Shown piece after piece: positions 19,322 to 27,448 of a stretch of 64,000 bases of DNA. The stretch is taken from positions 3,891,001 to 3,955,000 of the forward strand of contig NZ_CP090059.1 in NCBI RefSeq assembly GCF_021391395.1, in the 5' to 3' direction. Position 1 is the first letter of the stretch, and each line of letters starts with the position of its first letter. Origin of the DNA: Sphingomonas cannabina. Lineage in GTDB: Bacteria; Pseudomonadota; Alphaproteobacteria; Sphingomonadales; Sphingomonadaceae. The position numbers were made by a program, and so were the translations under genes. A model generated the notes under the pieces. It was not told the origin of the DNA. It ran no database searches and saw only the letters and a program-made list of their open reading frames with translations.

Positions 19322-20707
19322 ATGCCTGGTCCCCGCCGCCGCCTGTTCGCCGGACATGAGGTGCGCCGCCTGCGCGCCCGGCTCGGCGTCAGCCAGGCCG
19401 AGGTCGCGACGGAGCTCGGCATCTCGGTGCCCTATCTCTCGCAGATCGAGACCAACGACCGGCCGCTGACGCCGCCGGTGATGCTGGCGCTCGCCCGCGC
19501 CTATCCCGACCAGTGGGGCGCGCTTACGGGCATCGACGAGGCGCTGCTGGTCGCTGCGGCCGCCGCCGCCGACGATCCCGGCATCGCCGACGCCCGGCTG
19601 GGCGAAGACATGCTCCGCCGTGCCGCCGAGCAGCAGCCCGAGCTCGCGCGGCGGATGGTGGCGATCCACGCCGCCTATCGCCGCTCGCAGGAGCAGCTCC
19701 GGCTGCTCGACGACACCGTCGAGGCCGGTGCGGGCGACGCTGCCCGCCTTCCCTGGGAGGAGGTGCGCGACTGGTTCCATACCCAGGGCAATTACATCGA
19801 CTCGCTCGACCGCCAGGCCGAGGCACTTGCCGACGAGAGCGGACGCGACCTGATCGCACGGCTTGAGGGCGTGCATGGCGTCGCGGTGGAGACGACCGAC
19901 ACCGGCGGGACGGAACTCCGCCGCTACGATCCCGCCGACCGCCGCCTCGCCATCGACCGCACGCTGCCGCCGGAAAGCGCTGCCTTTCTGATCGCCCACC
20001 AGCTCGCCCAGCTCGAGATGCGCGAGGCGATCGCGGAGACCATCGCCGGCTCGGGCCTGCGCTTCGAAGCGTCGCGCCAGCTGCTCGCGATCGGGCTCGC
20101 CAACTATGCCGCGGGCGCGCTGCTGATGCCCTATACCGCCTTCCGCGACGCCGCCCGCGCGCTCCGTCACGACGTCGACCGGCTGCGCCAGGCGTTCGGG
20201 GTCAGCTTCGAACAGGCGTGTCACCGGCTCTCGACACTGCAACGGCCGGGCGCGGCGGGCATCCCGATGTTCTTCCTGCGCGTCGACATGGCCGGCAACA
20301 TCACCAAGCGCCACTCGGCGACGCGGCTCCAGTTCGCCCGCTTCGGCGGCGCCTGCCCCTTGTGGGTGGTGCACGAGGCGGTGGCGATCCCCGACCGCAT
20401 CCTCGTCCAGCGCGCCGAGATGCCCGACGGCACCCGCTACGTCTCGATGGCCAAGGGGCTGGTGAAGCCCTCGGGCAGCTACACGCGCGCGCCGCGCCGC
20501 TACGCCGTCGCGCTCGGCTGCGAGGAGAGCGATGCGGCCGACTTCATCTACGCCGACGGCCTGGAAAGCCAGCCGCCGACCCCGATCGGCATTTCCTGTC
20601 GCATCTGCCCGCGCCCGGGCTGCGACCAGCGGGCCTTCCCGCCCGCCGGCACCGCGCTCGACATCGATCCCGATGCGCGCGCGGTCGTCCCCTATCGCTT
20701 CGGATGA
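19322..20707 (+). CDS. pccR: PccR-like transcriptional regulator (ScfR family, HTH plus ImmA/IrrE-like domains)
   Basis: A 461-residue regulator. Residues about 5-65 form an XRE helix-turn-helix (RLRARLGVSQAEVATELGIS, YLSQIETNDRPLTP). The middle is an ImmA/IrrE-like region of the short-chain fatty acyl-CoA regulator family. The C-terminus has the conserved cysteine block CRICPRPGCDQRAFP. Members sense acyl-CoA status and control propionyl-CoA assimilation, which matches its position facing pccB. The metalloprotease HExxH of true ImmA proteins is not visible (IAHQLAQLE in its place). The ATG at 19322 lies 13 bases after a TTTGCAAA site, so autoregulation is likely. Confidence 0.88.
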   Translation: MPGPRRRLFAGHEVRRLRARLGVSQAEVATELGISVPYLSQIETNDRPLTPPVMLALARAYPDQWGALTGIDEALLVAAAAAADDPGIADARLGEDMLRRAAEQQPELARRMVAIHAAYRRSQEQLRLLDDTVEAGAGDAARLPWEEVRDWFHTQGNYIDSLDRQAEALADESGRDLIARLEGVHGVAVETTDTGGTELRRYDPADRRLAIDRTLPPESAAFLIAHQLAQLEMREAIAETIAGSGLRFEASRQLLAIGLANYAAGALLMPYTAFRDAARALRHDVDRLRQAFGVSFEQACHRLSTLQRPGAAGIPMFFLRVDMAGNITKRHSATRLQFARFGGACPLWVVHEAVAIPDRILVQRAEMPDGTRYVSMAKGLVKPSGSYTRAPRRYAVALGCEESDAADFIYADGLESQPPTPIGISCRICPRPGCDQRAFPPAGTALDIDPDARAVVPYRFG

Positions 20708-20749
20708 GCGAGCGTCCGGGGACCGCAGACCGCCCGCTCATCCGCCCGG

Positions 20750-21595
20750 TCAAAAGGCAGCGCTGACCGAGAACACCACCTGCGACGACGCGATCGAGCT
20801 GCCGTCCTTGGTCGAGCTGAAGTTCGGCAGCAGATAGGCCGACTCGCTCTTGCTGATGTCGGTGTCGACATAGGCGACGCCCAAGGTCAGCGGGCCGACC
20901 ACGGCGTCAACCCCCAGCAGCCAGTCGAGATACTTCCCCGTCGGCGCCACGCTGGTCCCGTTGGGGCCGAGCCCGGGGTTGCCGTCCGAATAGCCGAGGT
21001 GCCCCTTCAGCGTGAACGGCGTCCCCGGCACGCCCGAGCTGACGTCGCCCCACAGATAGAGATTGTCCTCCTTGTCGCCCGGGTCGTTGTAGACGCCGGC
21101 CGACGCATCGGCGCCGCTGTAATACCAGCGGCCGAGCGCCTGCTGCTTGGGCGCATAGGCGACGCCGACCAGCGCGTTGACCGGGCCGAGCGTGCCGCTG
21201 ACCTTGACGTAAGGCTCGGCGAAGTCGGTCTTGCTGGCGCCGCCGGGGTACATGTACCAGGTGAGGCCGACGTCGAGCGTCGCACCGCCGCCGATCGGGG
21301 TCTTGAAGCCGCCGATCAGGTCGAGCTCCGTGTTGGAGCCGCCGAACGTGCCCCAGCCGGCGAGGTTGGAACCCCAGAGGCCGGCATAGAGGCCGCTTTC
21401 GTGGGAGACGGTGACCCCGGCCTGCACCGCGATCTCCTCGTCACTCTGGGAGACGCCGCGGAAGCGATAGTCGGACACTATCGCCGCGCTGCCGGTGACG
21501 GTGATCGGCTTGGGCGGATCGGTATCCTGGGCGGCAGCGGATGTGGCAATCGTCAACGCCGCCACGATGGCGGCCGTCTTGGTGTGGAACTTCAT
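20750..21595 (-). CDS. TorF-family putative outer-membrane porin
   Basis: A 281-residue outer-membrane beta-barrel protein. Seen: a signal peptide ending ATSAAAQ; then VTGSAAIVSDYRFRGVSQSD, the usual opening of the TorF/TIGR02001 family; alternating amphipathic strands; and a C-terminal Phe in VFSVSAAF, the outer-membrane assembly signal. Its substrate is unknown. The start at 21595 has AAGGATCGG upstream. It converges on pccR with 42 bases between, and stands alone as a transcription unit. Confidence 0.85.
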   Translation of the reverse strand: MKFHTKTAAIVAALTIATSAAAQDTDPPKPITVTGSAAIVSDYRFRGVSQSDEEIAVQAGVTVSHESGLYAGLWGSNLAGWGTFGGSNTELDLIGGFKTPIGGGATLDVGLTWYMYPGGASKTDFAEPYVKVSGTLGPVNALVGVAYAPKQQALGRWYYSGADASAGVYNDPGDKEDNLYLWGDVSSGVPGTPFTLKGHLGYSDGNPGLGPNGTSVAPTGKYLDWLLGVDAVVGPLTLGVAYVDTDISKSESAYLLPNFSSTKDGSSIASSQVVFSVSAAF

Positions 21596-21749
21596 CGCCG
21601 ATCCTTATCAAGGATGTTGGTGTGAGGTTCCCGCCTGCATCGGGACCCGTCGACCTTCTCGGGAGGGACGGTGGTCGATCGGACCCGATGCAGCCTTGCG
21701 TAACGGTGTTGCCGTTCCGATTGCTTGCTGGATTGTGACGAAATGTTGC

Positions 21750-21966
21750 TCAATCACTCGTAGGTGCGCCGACCCGATCGGGGTTCACCTGACCCTGCGG
21801 TCCGGGATCATTCTCGACATCACCCTCGATCGTGTTGTCGCCTTCGGCATCCTCCAGCCTCCCGCCCATCGCGAAGGCGCCCTTGGACTGGCCGATGCCC
21901 GGGATTGTCCTGGAGGTCCTGGTCCTGCTTGCGTTTGAGCCGCGTCTTCGTGTCGGCATCGTTCAC
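21750..21966 (-). pseudogene. Small hydrophilic protein gene, apparently frameshifted
   Basis: Two overlapping frames together read like one protein of about 71 residues. From a GTG at 21966 (with GGGAGG upstream) one frame gives VNDADTKTRLKRKQDQDLQ and then loses sense. From about 21900 the next frame gives GIGQSKGAFAMGGRLEDAEG and ends DPDGxVNPDRVG-like, as NPDRVGAPTSD. Removing one G in the CCCGGG at 21898-21903 would join them. An ATG at 21959 gives an intact 69-residue ORF in the second frame, but its first 20 residues are Arg-rich and look out of frame. It could be a real frameshift, a sequencing error, or a small gene starting at 21959. Confidence 0.55.
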
Positions 21967-22145
21967 GACATCCCTCCCGCGCGCCGCTCCCACCGCTGAC
22001 GGGCCAACCATCGGGGTCATGCCGCGTTCCCTGCCGGCAACGGCCCATCGCCGAATGGGCCGGAGCCGGCCCGCGTTACCGAAGGAGGCGGAGCCTCCAT
22101 GCCCCCCATCCGTTGAATCGCCCGGATCATCGGGAGGCGGAAGCG

Positions 22146-22376
22146 ATGGCATCGCGCGCGATGACGAAGGATGTCGAAATCCAACCCTATGGGCTTCGCG
22201 GCGATCTGGCATTGCCGCGGCCGGACATGGGACTGGTCGCCTCCACCATCGTCCCCGAATCGATCCGCGCGATCGTCTCACGCGCCGGCCATCTGTTCGA
22301 GGAATCGGGTACGCTCGACCAGGTGATCCTGCTCGCACGCGACTGGTTCGTCCGGAATCTCGGGAGCGCGCCATGA
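22146..22376 (+). CDS. Small hypothetical protein upstream of a phosphoribosyltransferase
   Basis: A 76-residue soluble protein I do not recognise (YGLRGDLALPRPDMGL, then a helical C-terminal half). The ATG at 22146 follows GGGAGGCGGAAGC; an ATG at 22161 is also possible. Its stop overlaps the start of the next gene in ATGA, so the two are translationally coupled. Upstream, 21967-22145 holds no gene I can support. Confidence 0.65.
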   Translation: MASRAMTKDVEIQPYGLRGDLALPRPDMGLVASTIVPESIRAIVSRAGHLFEESGTLDQVILLARDWFVRNLGSAP

Positions 22377-23038
22377 ACGATTTCGCCGACCGCACCGAAG
22401 CCGGGCGGCTGCTTGCCGCCAAGCTCGCCCCGATGAAGCCGGAACGACCGCTGGTGCTCGCCCTGCCGCGCGGCGGGGTTCCGGTGGCGGTCGAGGTCGC
22501 ATCCGCGCTCGACGCGGAGATGGACGTGCTGTTCGTGCGCAAGATCGGCTTTCCGTCCCAACCCGAGTTCGCGATCGCGGCGGTGGTCGACGGCGCCCAT
22601 CCCCAGATGGTCCGCAACGAGGAGGTGCTGACGCAACTTCCGGTCGACGAAGCCTATATCGAGCGCGAACGTGACCGCGAGCTCGCCGAGATCGAGCGCC
22701 GGCGCGCGCTCTATTGCGGCGACCGGGCTCCATCGGAGGTGGCCGGACGCACGATCCTCGTCGTCGACGATGGGGTCGCGACCGGCACCAGCGTCCGCGC
22801 CGCGCTGGCGGCACTGCGGCGCAGCGGCGCCGGTCGGCTGATCCTCGCCGTCCCGGTGATCTCGCCGGAGACTGCGCGAGAGCTGCGCGACGACGGCATC
22901 GAGGTGATCGCCGTGACCGAGCCGGCTCATTTCATGGCGGTCGGCCAGTTCTACCGGGACTTTCACCAGCTCGAGGACGGGGAGGTGATCGCTCTGCTGC
23001 GCCGGAACGAGGCCGCTCCGCGGACGGAACATGCCTGA
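22373..23038 (+). CDS. Phosphoribosyltransferase family protein
   Basis: A 221-residue protein of the type I phosphoribosyltransferase fold. The PRPP-binding loop is clear (TILVVDDGVATGTSVRAAL, near residue 130), and an early flexible loop precedes it (LALPRGGVPVAVEVA). No base-specific hood domain is recognisable, so the acceptor is unknown; this group is often annotated only as PRTase and is sometimes found with stress genes. The ATG at 22373 is fixed by the ATGA overlap with the previous gene. The frame extends far upstream, but that extension is not coding. Confidence 0.85.
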   Translation: MNDFADRTEAGRLLAAKLAPMKPERPLVLALPRGGVPVAVEVASALDAEMDVLFVRKIGFPSQPEFAIAAVVDGAHPQMVRNEEVLTQLPVDEAYIERERDRELAEIERRRALYCGDRAPSEVAGRTILVVDDGVATGTSVRAALAALRRSGAGRLILAVPVISPETARELRDDGIEVIAVTEPAHFMAVGQFYRDFHQLEDGEVIALLRRNEAAPRTEHA

Positions 23039-23162
23039 ATTGCCGATCGATCGGCGCCGGCTGATGGCGACCGGCCTGATCGGAGGCATGATCGCGGTGG
23101 GCGGTCTCGCTTCCTGTCGGAATCAGGAACCGCACCAGCCCGGCAAGCGGTCGAGGATCTGA
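23031..23162 (+). CDS. Candidate 43-residue lipoprotein
   Basis: A short ORF overlapping the last eight bases of the phosphoribosyltransferase gene. The protein starts MPELPIDRRRLMATGLIGG, continues through a hydrophobic stretch to a lipobox-like LASC (Cys near residue 28), then has a short polar tail. The shape fits a tiny lipoprotein with a two-Arg signal. No strong ribosome site is visible, so it may depend on translational coupling. Moderate to low certainty. Confidence 0.45.
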   Translation: MPELPIDRRRLMATGLIGGMIAVGGLASCRNQEPHQPGKRSRI

Positions 23163-23326
23163 TGCGCTAGCATGGGGCGCTTCGCCGGATATTGATCGTC
23201 TATGCCGAAACCGCCTCTCGCCCCGCGCGAGTTGATCGCAGCGGGCTAGGTCCTCCACCAGCCGCAGTAGCCGCTGGCCGCACTCAACGAGTTGATCCGC
23301 CAGCGCCCCGATCACATAACAGTCCA

Positions 23327-23587
23327 ATGCGGCTCGACGACCAGCTCCTGCGCTATTTCGGAACGGCCGACCTCGCCGCGCTCGCGCCAGGCGCCCTTGC
23401 GGCGGGGCTGGAACGGATGAAGGTCGATCTGGGGCTGGAGACCGACCGCGACCGTCGGTTCGCGCTCTGGGCGCTGCTCTACATGCTGGGGTCGGCGCCC
23501 GATCTCGATCTCGTCTTCAAGGACGAGGCCGATCGCGAGGCGGCGCGCAACTTCATGGACATGTCCGACGCAGCGGGGCAGTCCTGA
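23327..23587 (+). CDS. Small hypothetical protein upstream of the YcaQ-like gene
   Basis: An 86-residue, mostly helical soluble protein I do not recognise (LRYFGTADLAALAPGALAAG, then RFALWALLYMLGSAPDLD). The ATG at 23327 lacks a strong ribosome site. Its stop TGA (23585-23587) overlaps a CTG that seems to start the next gene. The 164 bases before it (23163-23326) hold nothing I can support. Confidence 0.65.
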   Translation: MRLDDQLLRYFGTADLAALAPGALAAGLERMKVDLGLETDRDRRFALWALLYMLGSAPDLDLVFKDEADREAARNFMDMSDAAGQS

Positions 23588-24804
23588 AGGAGGTTTTCTC
23601 TCCTGCCGAGGCACGCCGGATCGCGCTCGCCGCCCAGGGCTTCGGCCGATCGCGTCCCGCCGGCGCGATCGGTGCGGCCCATCTGGCGCGGGTGATCGCG
23701 CGGCTCCAGCTCCATCAGATCGACAGCGTCAACGTGCTCGCCCGCGCGCACTATCTGCCGCTGTTCTCGCGGCTCGGCGCCTATCCGCGCGACCTGCTCG
23801 ACAAGGCGGCATGGGGCAAGCCACGGCGATTGTTCGAATATTGGGCGCACGAGGCTTCGCTGCTGCCGCTCGAGCTGCATCCGCTGCTGCGCTGGCGGAT
23901 GGCGCGCGCCGCGCGCGGCGAGAATATCTGGGGCGGGCTCAGGTCCTTCGCCCACGAAAAGCGCGGCGAGGCGGAGGCACTGCTGGGCCGGATCGCCGCC
24001 GAGGGACCATTGGCCGCATCGGACATCGCGGAGACGCGCGGCAAGGGCGGCTGGTGGGGCTGGAGCGACACCAAGCAGGCGCTGGAATGGCTGTTCTGGT
24101 CAGGACAGATCACCACTGCGACGCGGCGCGGCAGCTTCGAGCGCGTCTATGACCTGCCCGAACGCGTCCTTCCCGCCTCGGTGCTGGCGCAGCCCACGCC
24201 CGACGAACCCGATGCCCATCGCGCGTTGCTTGCCCGGGCGGCCGCCGCGCTCGGCATCGCGACCGCTGCCGACCTGCGCGACTATTTCCGGCAGAAGCCG
24301 AACGACGCCCTCCCGAGGATCGCGGAGCTGGTGGAGGACGGGACGCTTCTGCCGGTGCGGGTGCGCGGCTGGCCGCAGCAGGCCTATCTCCACAAGGATG
24401 CGAAAGTCCCGCGCCGGATCGCAGGCGGGCGGCTGCTGGCGCCGTTCGACCCGCTGATCTGGGAACGCGCCCGCACCGAACGGCTGTTCGGCCTCCGCTA
24501 CCGCATCGAAATCTACACGCCCGCCGACAAACGGGTGCACGGCTATTATGTCCTGCCCTTCCTGCTCGGCGACCGGATCGTCGCGCGCGTGGACTTGAAG
24601 GCCGACCGTCAGGCCGGCCTTCTCATCGTCCAGAACGCGCATCGCGAGCCCGGCGCGCCCCACGAGACCGCGCGGCAACTGATGGACGAGCTCGAGCTGA
24701 TGGCGCGCTGGCTGGGATCGTCCGCCGTCGCGATCGCAGGCCCGGGCGATATGGCCGCCGAGCTGCAGCAGGAACGGCCGACATCTGAACGTCGGTCGGT
24801 CTAG
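23584..24804 (+). CDS. YcaQ-like DNA glycosylase (winged-helix HTH_42 family)
   Basis: A 406-residue protein similar to E. coli YcaQ, a glycosylase that removes bulky or crosslinked alkylated bases. Seen: the N-terminal FSPAEARRIALAAQGF; the catalytic QID motif at residues 45-47 (LQLHQIDS), the form found in the YcaQ branch; FEYWAHEASLLP; and YRIEIYTPADKRVHGYYVLP near the end. Family N-terminal sequence begins at base 23596, but no ATG, GTG or TTG is in frame there; the first is GTG at 23692, which would remove the QID region's lead-in. CTG at 23584, overlapping the previous stop as CTGA, is the likely start. AAGGAGGT lies just after it, not before. Confidence 0.85.
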   Translation: MKEVFSPAEARRIALAAQGFGRSRPAGAIGAAHLARVIARLQLHQIDSVNVLARAHYLPLFSRLGAYPRDLLDKAAWGKPRRLFEYWAHEASLLPLELHPLLRWRMARAARGENIWGGLRSFAHEKRGEAEALLGRIAAEGPLAASDIAETRGKGGWWGWSDTKQALEWLFWSGQITTATRRGSFERVYDLPERVLPASVLAQPTPDEPDAHRALLARAAAALGIATAADLRDYFRQKPNDALPRIAELVEDGTLLPVRVRGWPQQAYLHKDAKVPRRIAGGRLLAPFDPLIWERARTERLFGLRYRIEIYTPADKRVHGYYVLPFLLGDRIVARVDLKADRQAGLLIVQNAHREPGAPHETARQLMDELELMARWLGSSAVAIAGPGDMAAELQQERPTSERRSV

Positions 24805-24844
24805 GGCCGATCGACATTGGGGTTGCAGGTCTTCCATAGCCCAA

Positions 24845-24895
24845 CCGTCACCCGGACGTGTTCCGGCGTCCACCGGAACACGTCCGGGGTGACGG
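24845..24895. repeat. Palindromic intergenic repeat (family E)
   Basis: Left arm CCGTCACCCGGACGTGTTCC (from 24845), right arm ending CGTCCGGGGTGACGG (24895), with a short CGTCCA loop. The arms are complementary apart from one extra C. It lies between the convergent YcaQ-like and SulP genes and may serve as a terminator. The 137-base gap holds nothing else clear. Confidence 0.75.
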
Positions 24896-24941
24896 TGAGG
24901 AGGGTTGAGATGTCGACCACTTCCCCAAATGTCGATCCGTC

Positions 24942-26453
24942 CTAAGCCGCCAGCCGCTCCGTCAGCTCGGGCGTGCCGGTGAGGTGCACCGGCGCCCCGG
25001 CCGCGCGGCGGCGGTTGACCCACTCGCGGATGATCTCCGCCGAGGTGTGGTCGACCGCCGCGAGGTCGCTGACGTCGAACCGCACCGGCCGGCCCTGCGG
25101 CACCGCGTCGAGCGTGCTGGTGAGCTTGGGCACCGCCAGGAACGAGGCCGTGCCCGCCAGCCGGATCGCGCTCTCCTCCTCGCCATGCTCGTGGTCGAGC
25201 TTGAGGCCGAGGCGACGCCAGTGCGGCAGCAGCTCGATCAGCGACAGGCCGATGCCGACCAGCACGCCGGTGAGTAGGTCCTCCGCCACCACCGTGACCA
25301 GCGTGATCGCCCAGATCGCCGCCGGCAGCATGCCGTAGTGCTTGAGCAGGTGCTTGGCATGGCCGAAATTGACCAGCCGCCAGCCGGTCACCACCAGCAC
25401 TGCGCCGAGCGCCGCCATCGGGATCTCGCGCAGCAGCCACGGCAGCAGCGCGACGAAGCCGAGGATCCACACGCCGTGCAGCATCGTCGACAGCCTGGTC
25501 TGCGCGCCCGCCTGGACGTTGGCGGAGCTTCGCACGATCACGCCCGTCATCGGGAGCGCCCCGGCGAGGCCGCAGAGCAGGTTGCCCACACCCTGCGCGC
25601 GCAGTTCCTTGTTGTAGTTGGTCCGCACACCATCGTGCATCCGGTCGACCGCTGCCGCCGACAGCAGGGTCTCGGCGCTGGCGATGAACGCGATCGCGAC
25701 CGCCGCGGCGAGCAGGCTCGGATCGAGCCAGCGCGCGAACATGTCCGGCCCCGGCAGCGTGATCGCGCCGGCGATCGATTCGGGCACGGTCACCCGCGCG
25801 ACGCTGAGCCCGAAGCCCCAGGCGAGCAGCGTGCCCGCGACCACGCCCATCAACGCGCCGGGCACGAGCTTCATGCTGGCCGGACGGAGCTTCTCCCACC
25901 CCAGCATCACGGCGATGGTGACGAGCGCGATGATCGCGGCGAGCTCGGTCCCCTCCAGGCTGGTCGGCGACAGGCCGAGCAGGCGGCCCGGCATGGCGGC
26001 GAGGTTCTGGAGGCCGCTCGGCAGCGGCTTCTGGTCGAACAGCACGTGGAACTGGCCGGCGACGATCAGCACGCCGATGCCGGCGAGCATGCCATGCACC
26101 ACCGCGGGCGAGACCGCGCGGAACCAGCCGCCGACGCGCAGCACGCCGGCGACGAACTGGATGATGCCGGCGAGCACCAGGATCGGCCCCAGCGCCGACA
26201 GCCCTTGGTCACGGACCAACTCGAAGATGATGACGGCAAGGCCTGCGGCGGGACCGCTCACCTGCAGCGGCGATCCGGCGAGCGCGCCGACGATGATGCC
26301 ACCGATGATGCCGGTGATCAGGCCCTTCTCGGGCGGCACGCCGGACGCGATGGCGATGCCCATGCACAGCGGCATCGCCACCAGGAACACGACGATCGAC
26401 GCCGTGAAGTCGCGCGTCACATTGCCGCGCGACAGGAGCGAGGCGATACTCAT
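24942..26453 (-). CDS. SulP-family anion transporter with STAS domain (probable bicarbonate uptake)
   Basis: A 503-residue inner-membrane transporter. Seen: about a dozen hydrophobic segments from residue 20 to 410, including LVAMPLCMGIAIASGVPPEK and GPAAGLAVIIFELV, then a C-terminal STAS domain (about 420-500; VRFDVSDLAAVDHTSAEII). SulP proteins carry bicarbonate, sulfate or dicarboxylates. The four-base overlap with a carbonic anhydrase gene makes bicarbonate the likely substrate, which is inference. The start is the ATG at 26453 inside the upstream gene's end (ATGA). Confidence 0.9.
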   Translation of the reverse strand: MSIASLLSRGNVTRDFTASIVVFLVAMPLCMGIAIASGVPPEKGLITGIIGGIIVGALAGSPLQVSGPAAGLAVIIFELVRDQGLSALGPILVLAGIIQFVAGVLRVGGWFRAVSPAVVHGMLAGIGVLIVAGQFHVLFDQKPLPSGLQNLAAMPGRLLGLSPTSLEGTELAAIIALVTIAVMLGWEKLRPASMKLVPGALMGVVAGTLLAWGFGLSVARVTVPESIAGAITLPGPDMFARWLDPSLLAAAVAIAFIASAETLLSAAAVDRMHDGVRTNYNKELRAQGVGNLLCGLAGALPMTGVIVRSSANVQAGAQTRLSTMLHGVWILGFVALLPWLLREIPMAALGAVLVVTGWRLVNFGHAKHLLKHYGMLPAAIWAITLVTVVAEDLLTGVLVGIGLSLIELLPHWRRLGLKLDHEHGEEESAIRLAGTASFLAVPKLTSTLDAVPQGRPVRFDVSDLAAVDHTSAEIIREWVNRRRAAGAPVHLTGTPELTERLAA

Positions 26454-27148
26454 TCCGCCGCCTCCAGGACATAGGTGACGTCGCTCGCGGTACGCCGTGC
26501 CGCCGGCAGCGCGACCGGCAGCGGGCGATCGTCGCGCATCGGCACGAACCGGCCGGTCTCGCCGTCGAGGCCGAGCATCACGCCGGCATGGATATCGGCG
26601 AACCAGCCGTGCAGCGCGATCTCGCCGCGAGCGATGCCGGCGGCGACCGACGGATGGGTCCTGAGGTGCGCGAGCTGGACGACGACGTTCTCCAGGCTGG
26701 CGGCACGCACCGCCTCGCCGTTCTCGAGCTCGGGATAGCCCTGGCGAACGACGCTCTCGGCGGCATGGCTGTGGCGCAGCCAGGCGGCGACGTTGGGCAT
26801 GCCTTTCAGCATCTCGGGATTGATCAGCGCTTTCATCGCGCCGCAGTCCGAATGGCCGCAGACGATGATGTCGCGCACGCCGAGCGCCGCCACCGCATAT
26901 TCGACGGTCGAGGACACGCCGCCGTTCTGGGTGGCGAAGGGCGGCACGATGTTGCCGGCGTTGCGGCACACGAAGATGTCGCCAGGCTGCGCCTGCATGA
27001 GATGCTCGGGCGCCACGCGGCTGTCGGCGCAGGAGATCATCAGCGCCTTAGGGCTCTGCCCCTGCGTCGCGAGCTTCGAATAGAGGTCGCCCTGGCTCGG
27101 GAACACCCGCTTCTCGAAGTCGAAGACACGTCCGATCAGTTCGTTCAC
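26450..27148 (-). CDS. Beta-class carbonic anhydrase
   Basis: A 232-residue zinc enzyme that interconverts CO2 and bicarbonate. Seen: the zinc ligands C40 and D42 in SCADSR, and H99 and C102 in CGHSDCGA; then the helical C-terminal part with GWFADIHAGVM. The GTG at 27148 has AGGAG eight bases upstream; the GTG at 27157 would overlap that site. It is followed by the SulP gene with a four-base overlap, so enzyme and transporter are made together, perhaps to supply bicarbonate to carboxylases such as PCC. Confidence 0.93.
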   Translation of the reverse strand: MNELIGRVFDFEKRVFPSQGDLYSKLATQGQSPKALMISCADSRVAPEHLMQAQPGDIFVCRNAGNIVPPFATQNGGVSSTVEYAVAALGVRDIIVCGHSDCGAMKALINPEMLKGMPNVAAWLRHSHAAESVVRQGYPELENGEAVRAASLENVVVQLAHLRTHPSVAAGIARGEIALHGWFADIHAGVMLGLDGETGRFVPMRDDRPLPVALPAARRTASDVTYVLEAAE

Positions 27149-27300
27149 GGTGCACACTCCTCGATCAACAGAGCCGAGGAGGTAAGGTCCGTCTCTTGCC
27201 GCAGCGCAGCAGTTTCGTAAGAAATTATTGCCGCCGGCGACGTGCGCCGCCGAAGCGCTTCAGCGGCGCGGTGAACGGCCTGCGGAGATTGCGGCCTTTC

Positions 27301-27438
27301 AATCCTCCCCCGCCAGGGGGAGGTGGCATCGCGCAGCGATGACGGAGGGGGAGGAGGCACCCCGATAGCGGCTCGCAGTCCTCCCCCTCCGTCAGCCTGC
27401 GGCTGACACCTCCCCCGCCCCTGGCGGGGGGCGGATTG
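27301..27438. repeat. Paired palindromic intergenic repeat (family A variant)
   Basis: The 300-base gap 27149-27448 holds the carbonic anhydrase upstream region and then this repeat. Units TCCCCCGCCAGGGGGAGGTG and its inverted partner (ACACCTCCCCCGCC, CTGGCGGGGG) flank two GGAGGGGGAGG-type segments and small hairpins (CATCGCGCAGCGATG, CAGCCTGCGGCTG). I saw no gene in the gap. The repeat lies directly after the histidine kinase stop codon. Confidence 0.75.
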
Positions 27439-27448
27439 AAGGTCGATG

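Noticed and set aside
22932..23327. Minus-strand ORF starting MDCYVIGALADQLVECGQRL
   Set aside because: The first 35 residues look helical and natural, but the rest runs antisense through the phosphoribosyltransferase gene and is Arg/Pro-rich. No ribosome site was seen. It could be a remnant but cannot be supported as a gene.
24845..24895. Calling the family E palindrome a simple terminator
   Set aside because: The stem is long with one bulge and has no T-run on either side. It looks more like a dispersed repeat, though it may still stop transcription between the two convergent genes.
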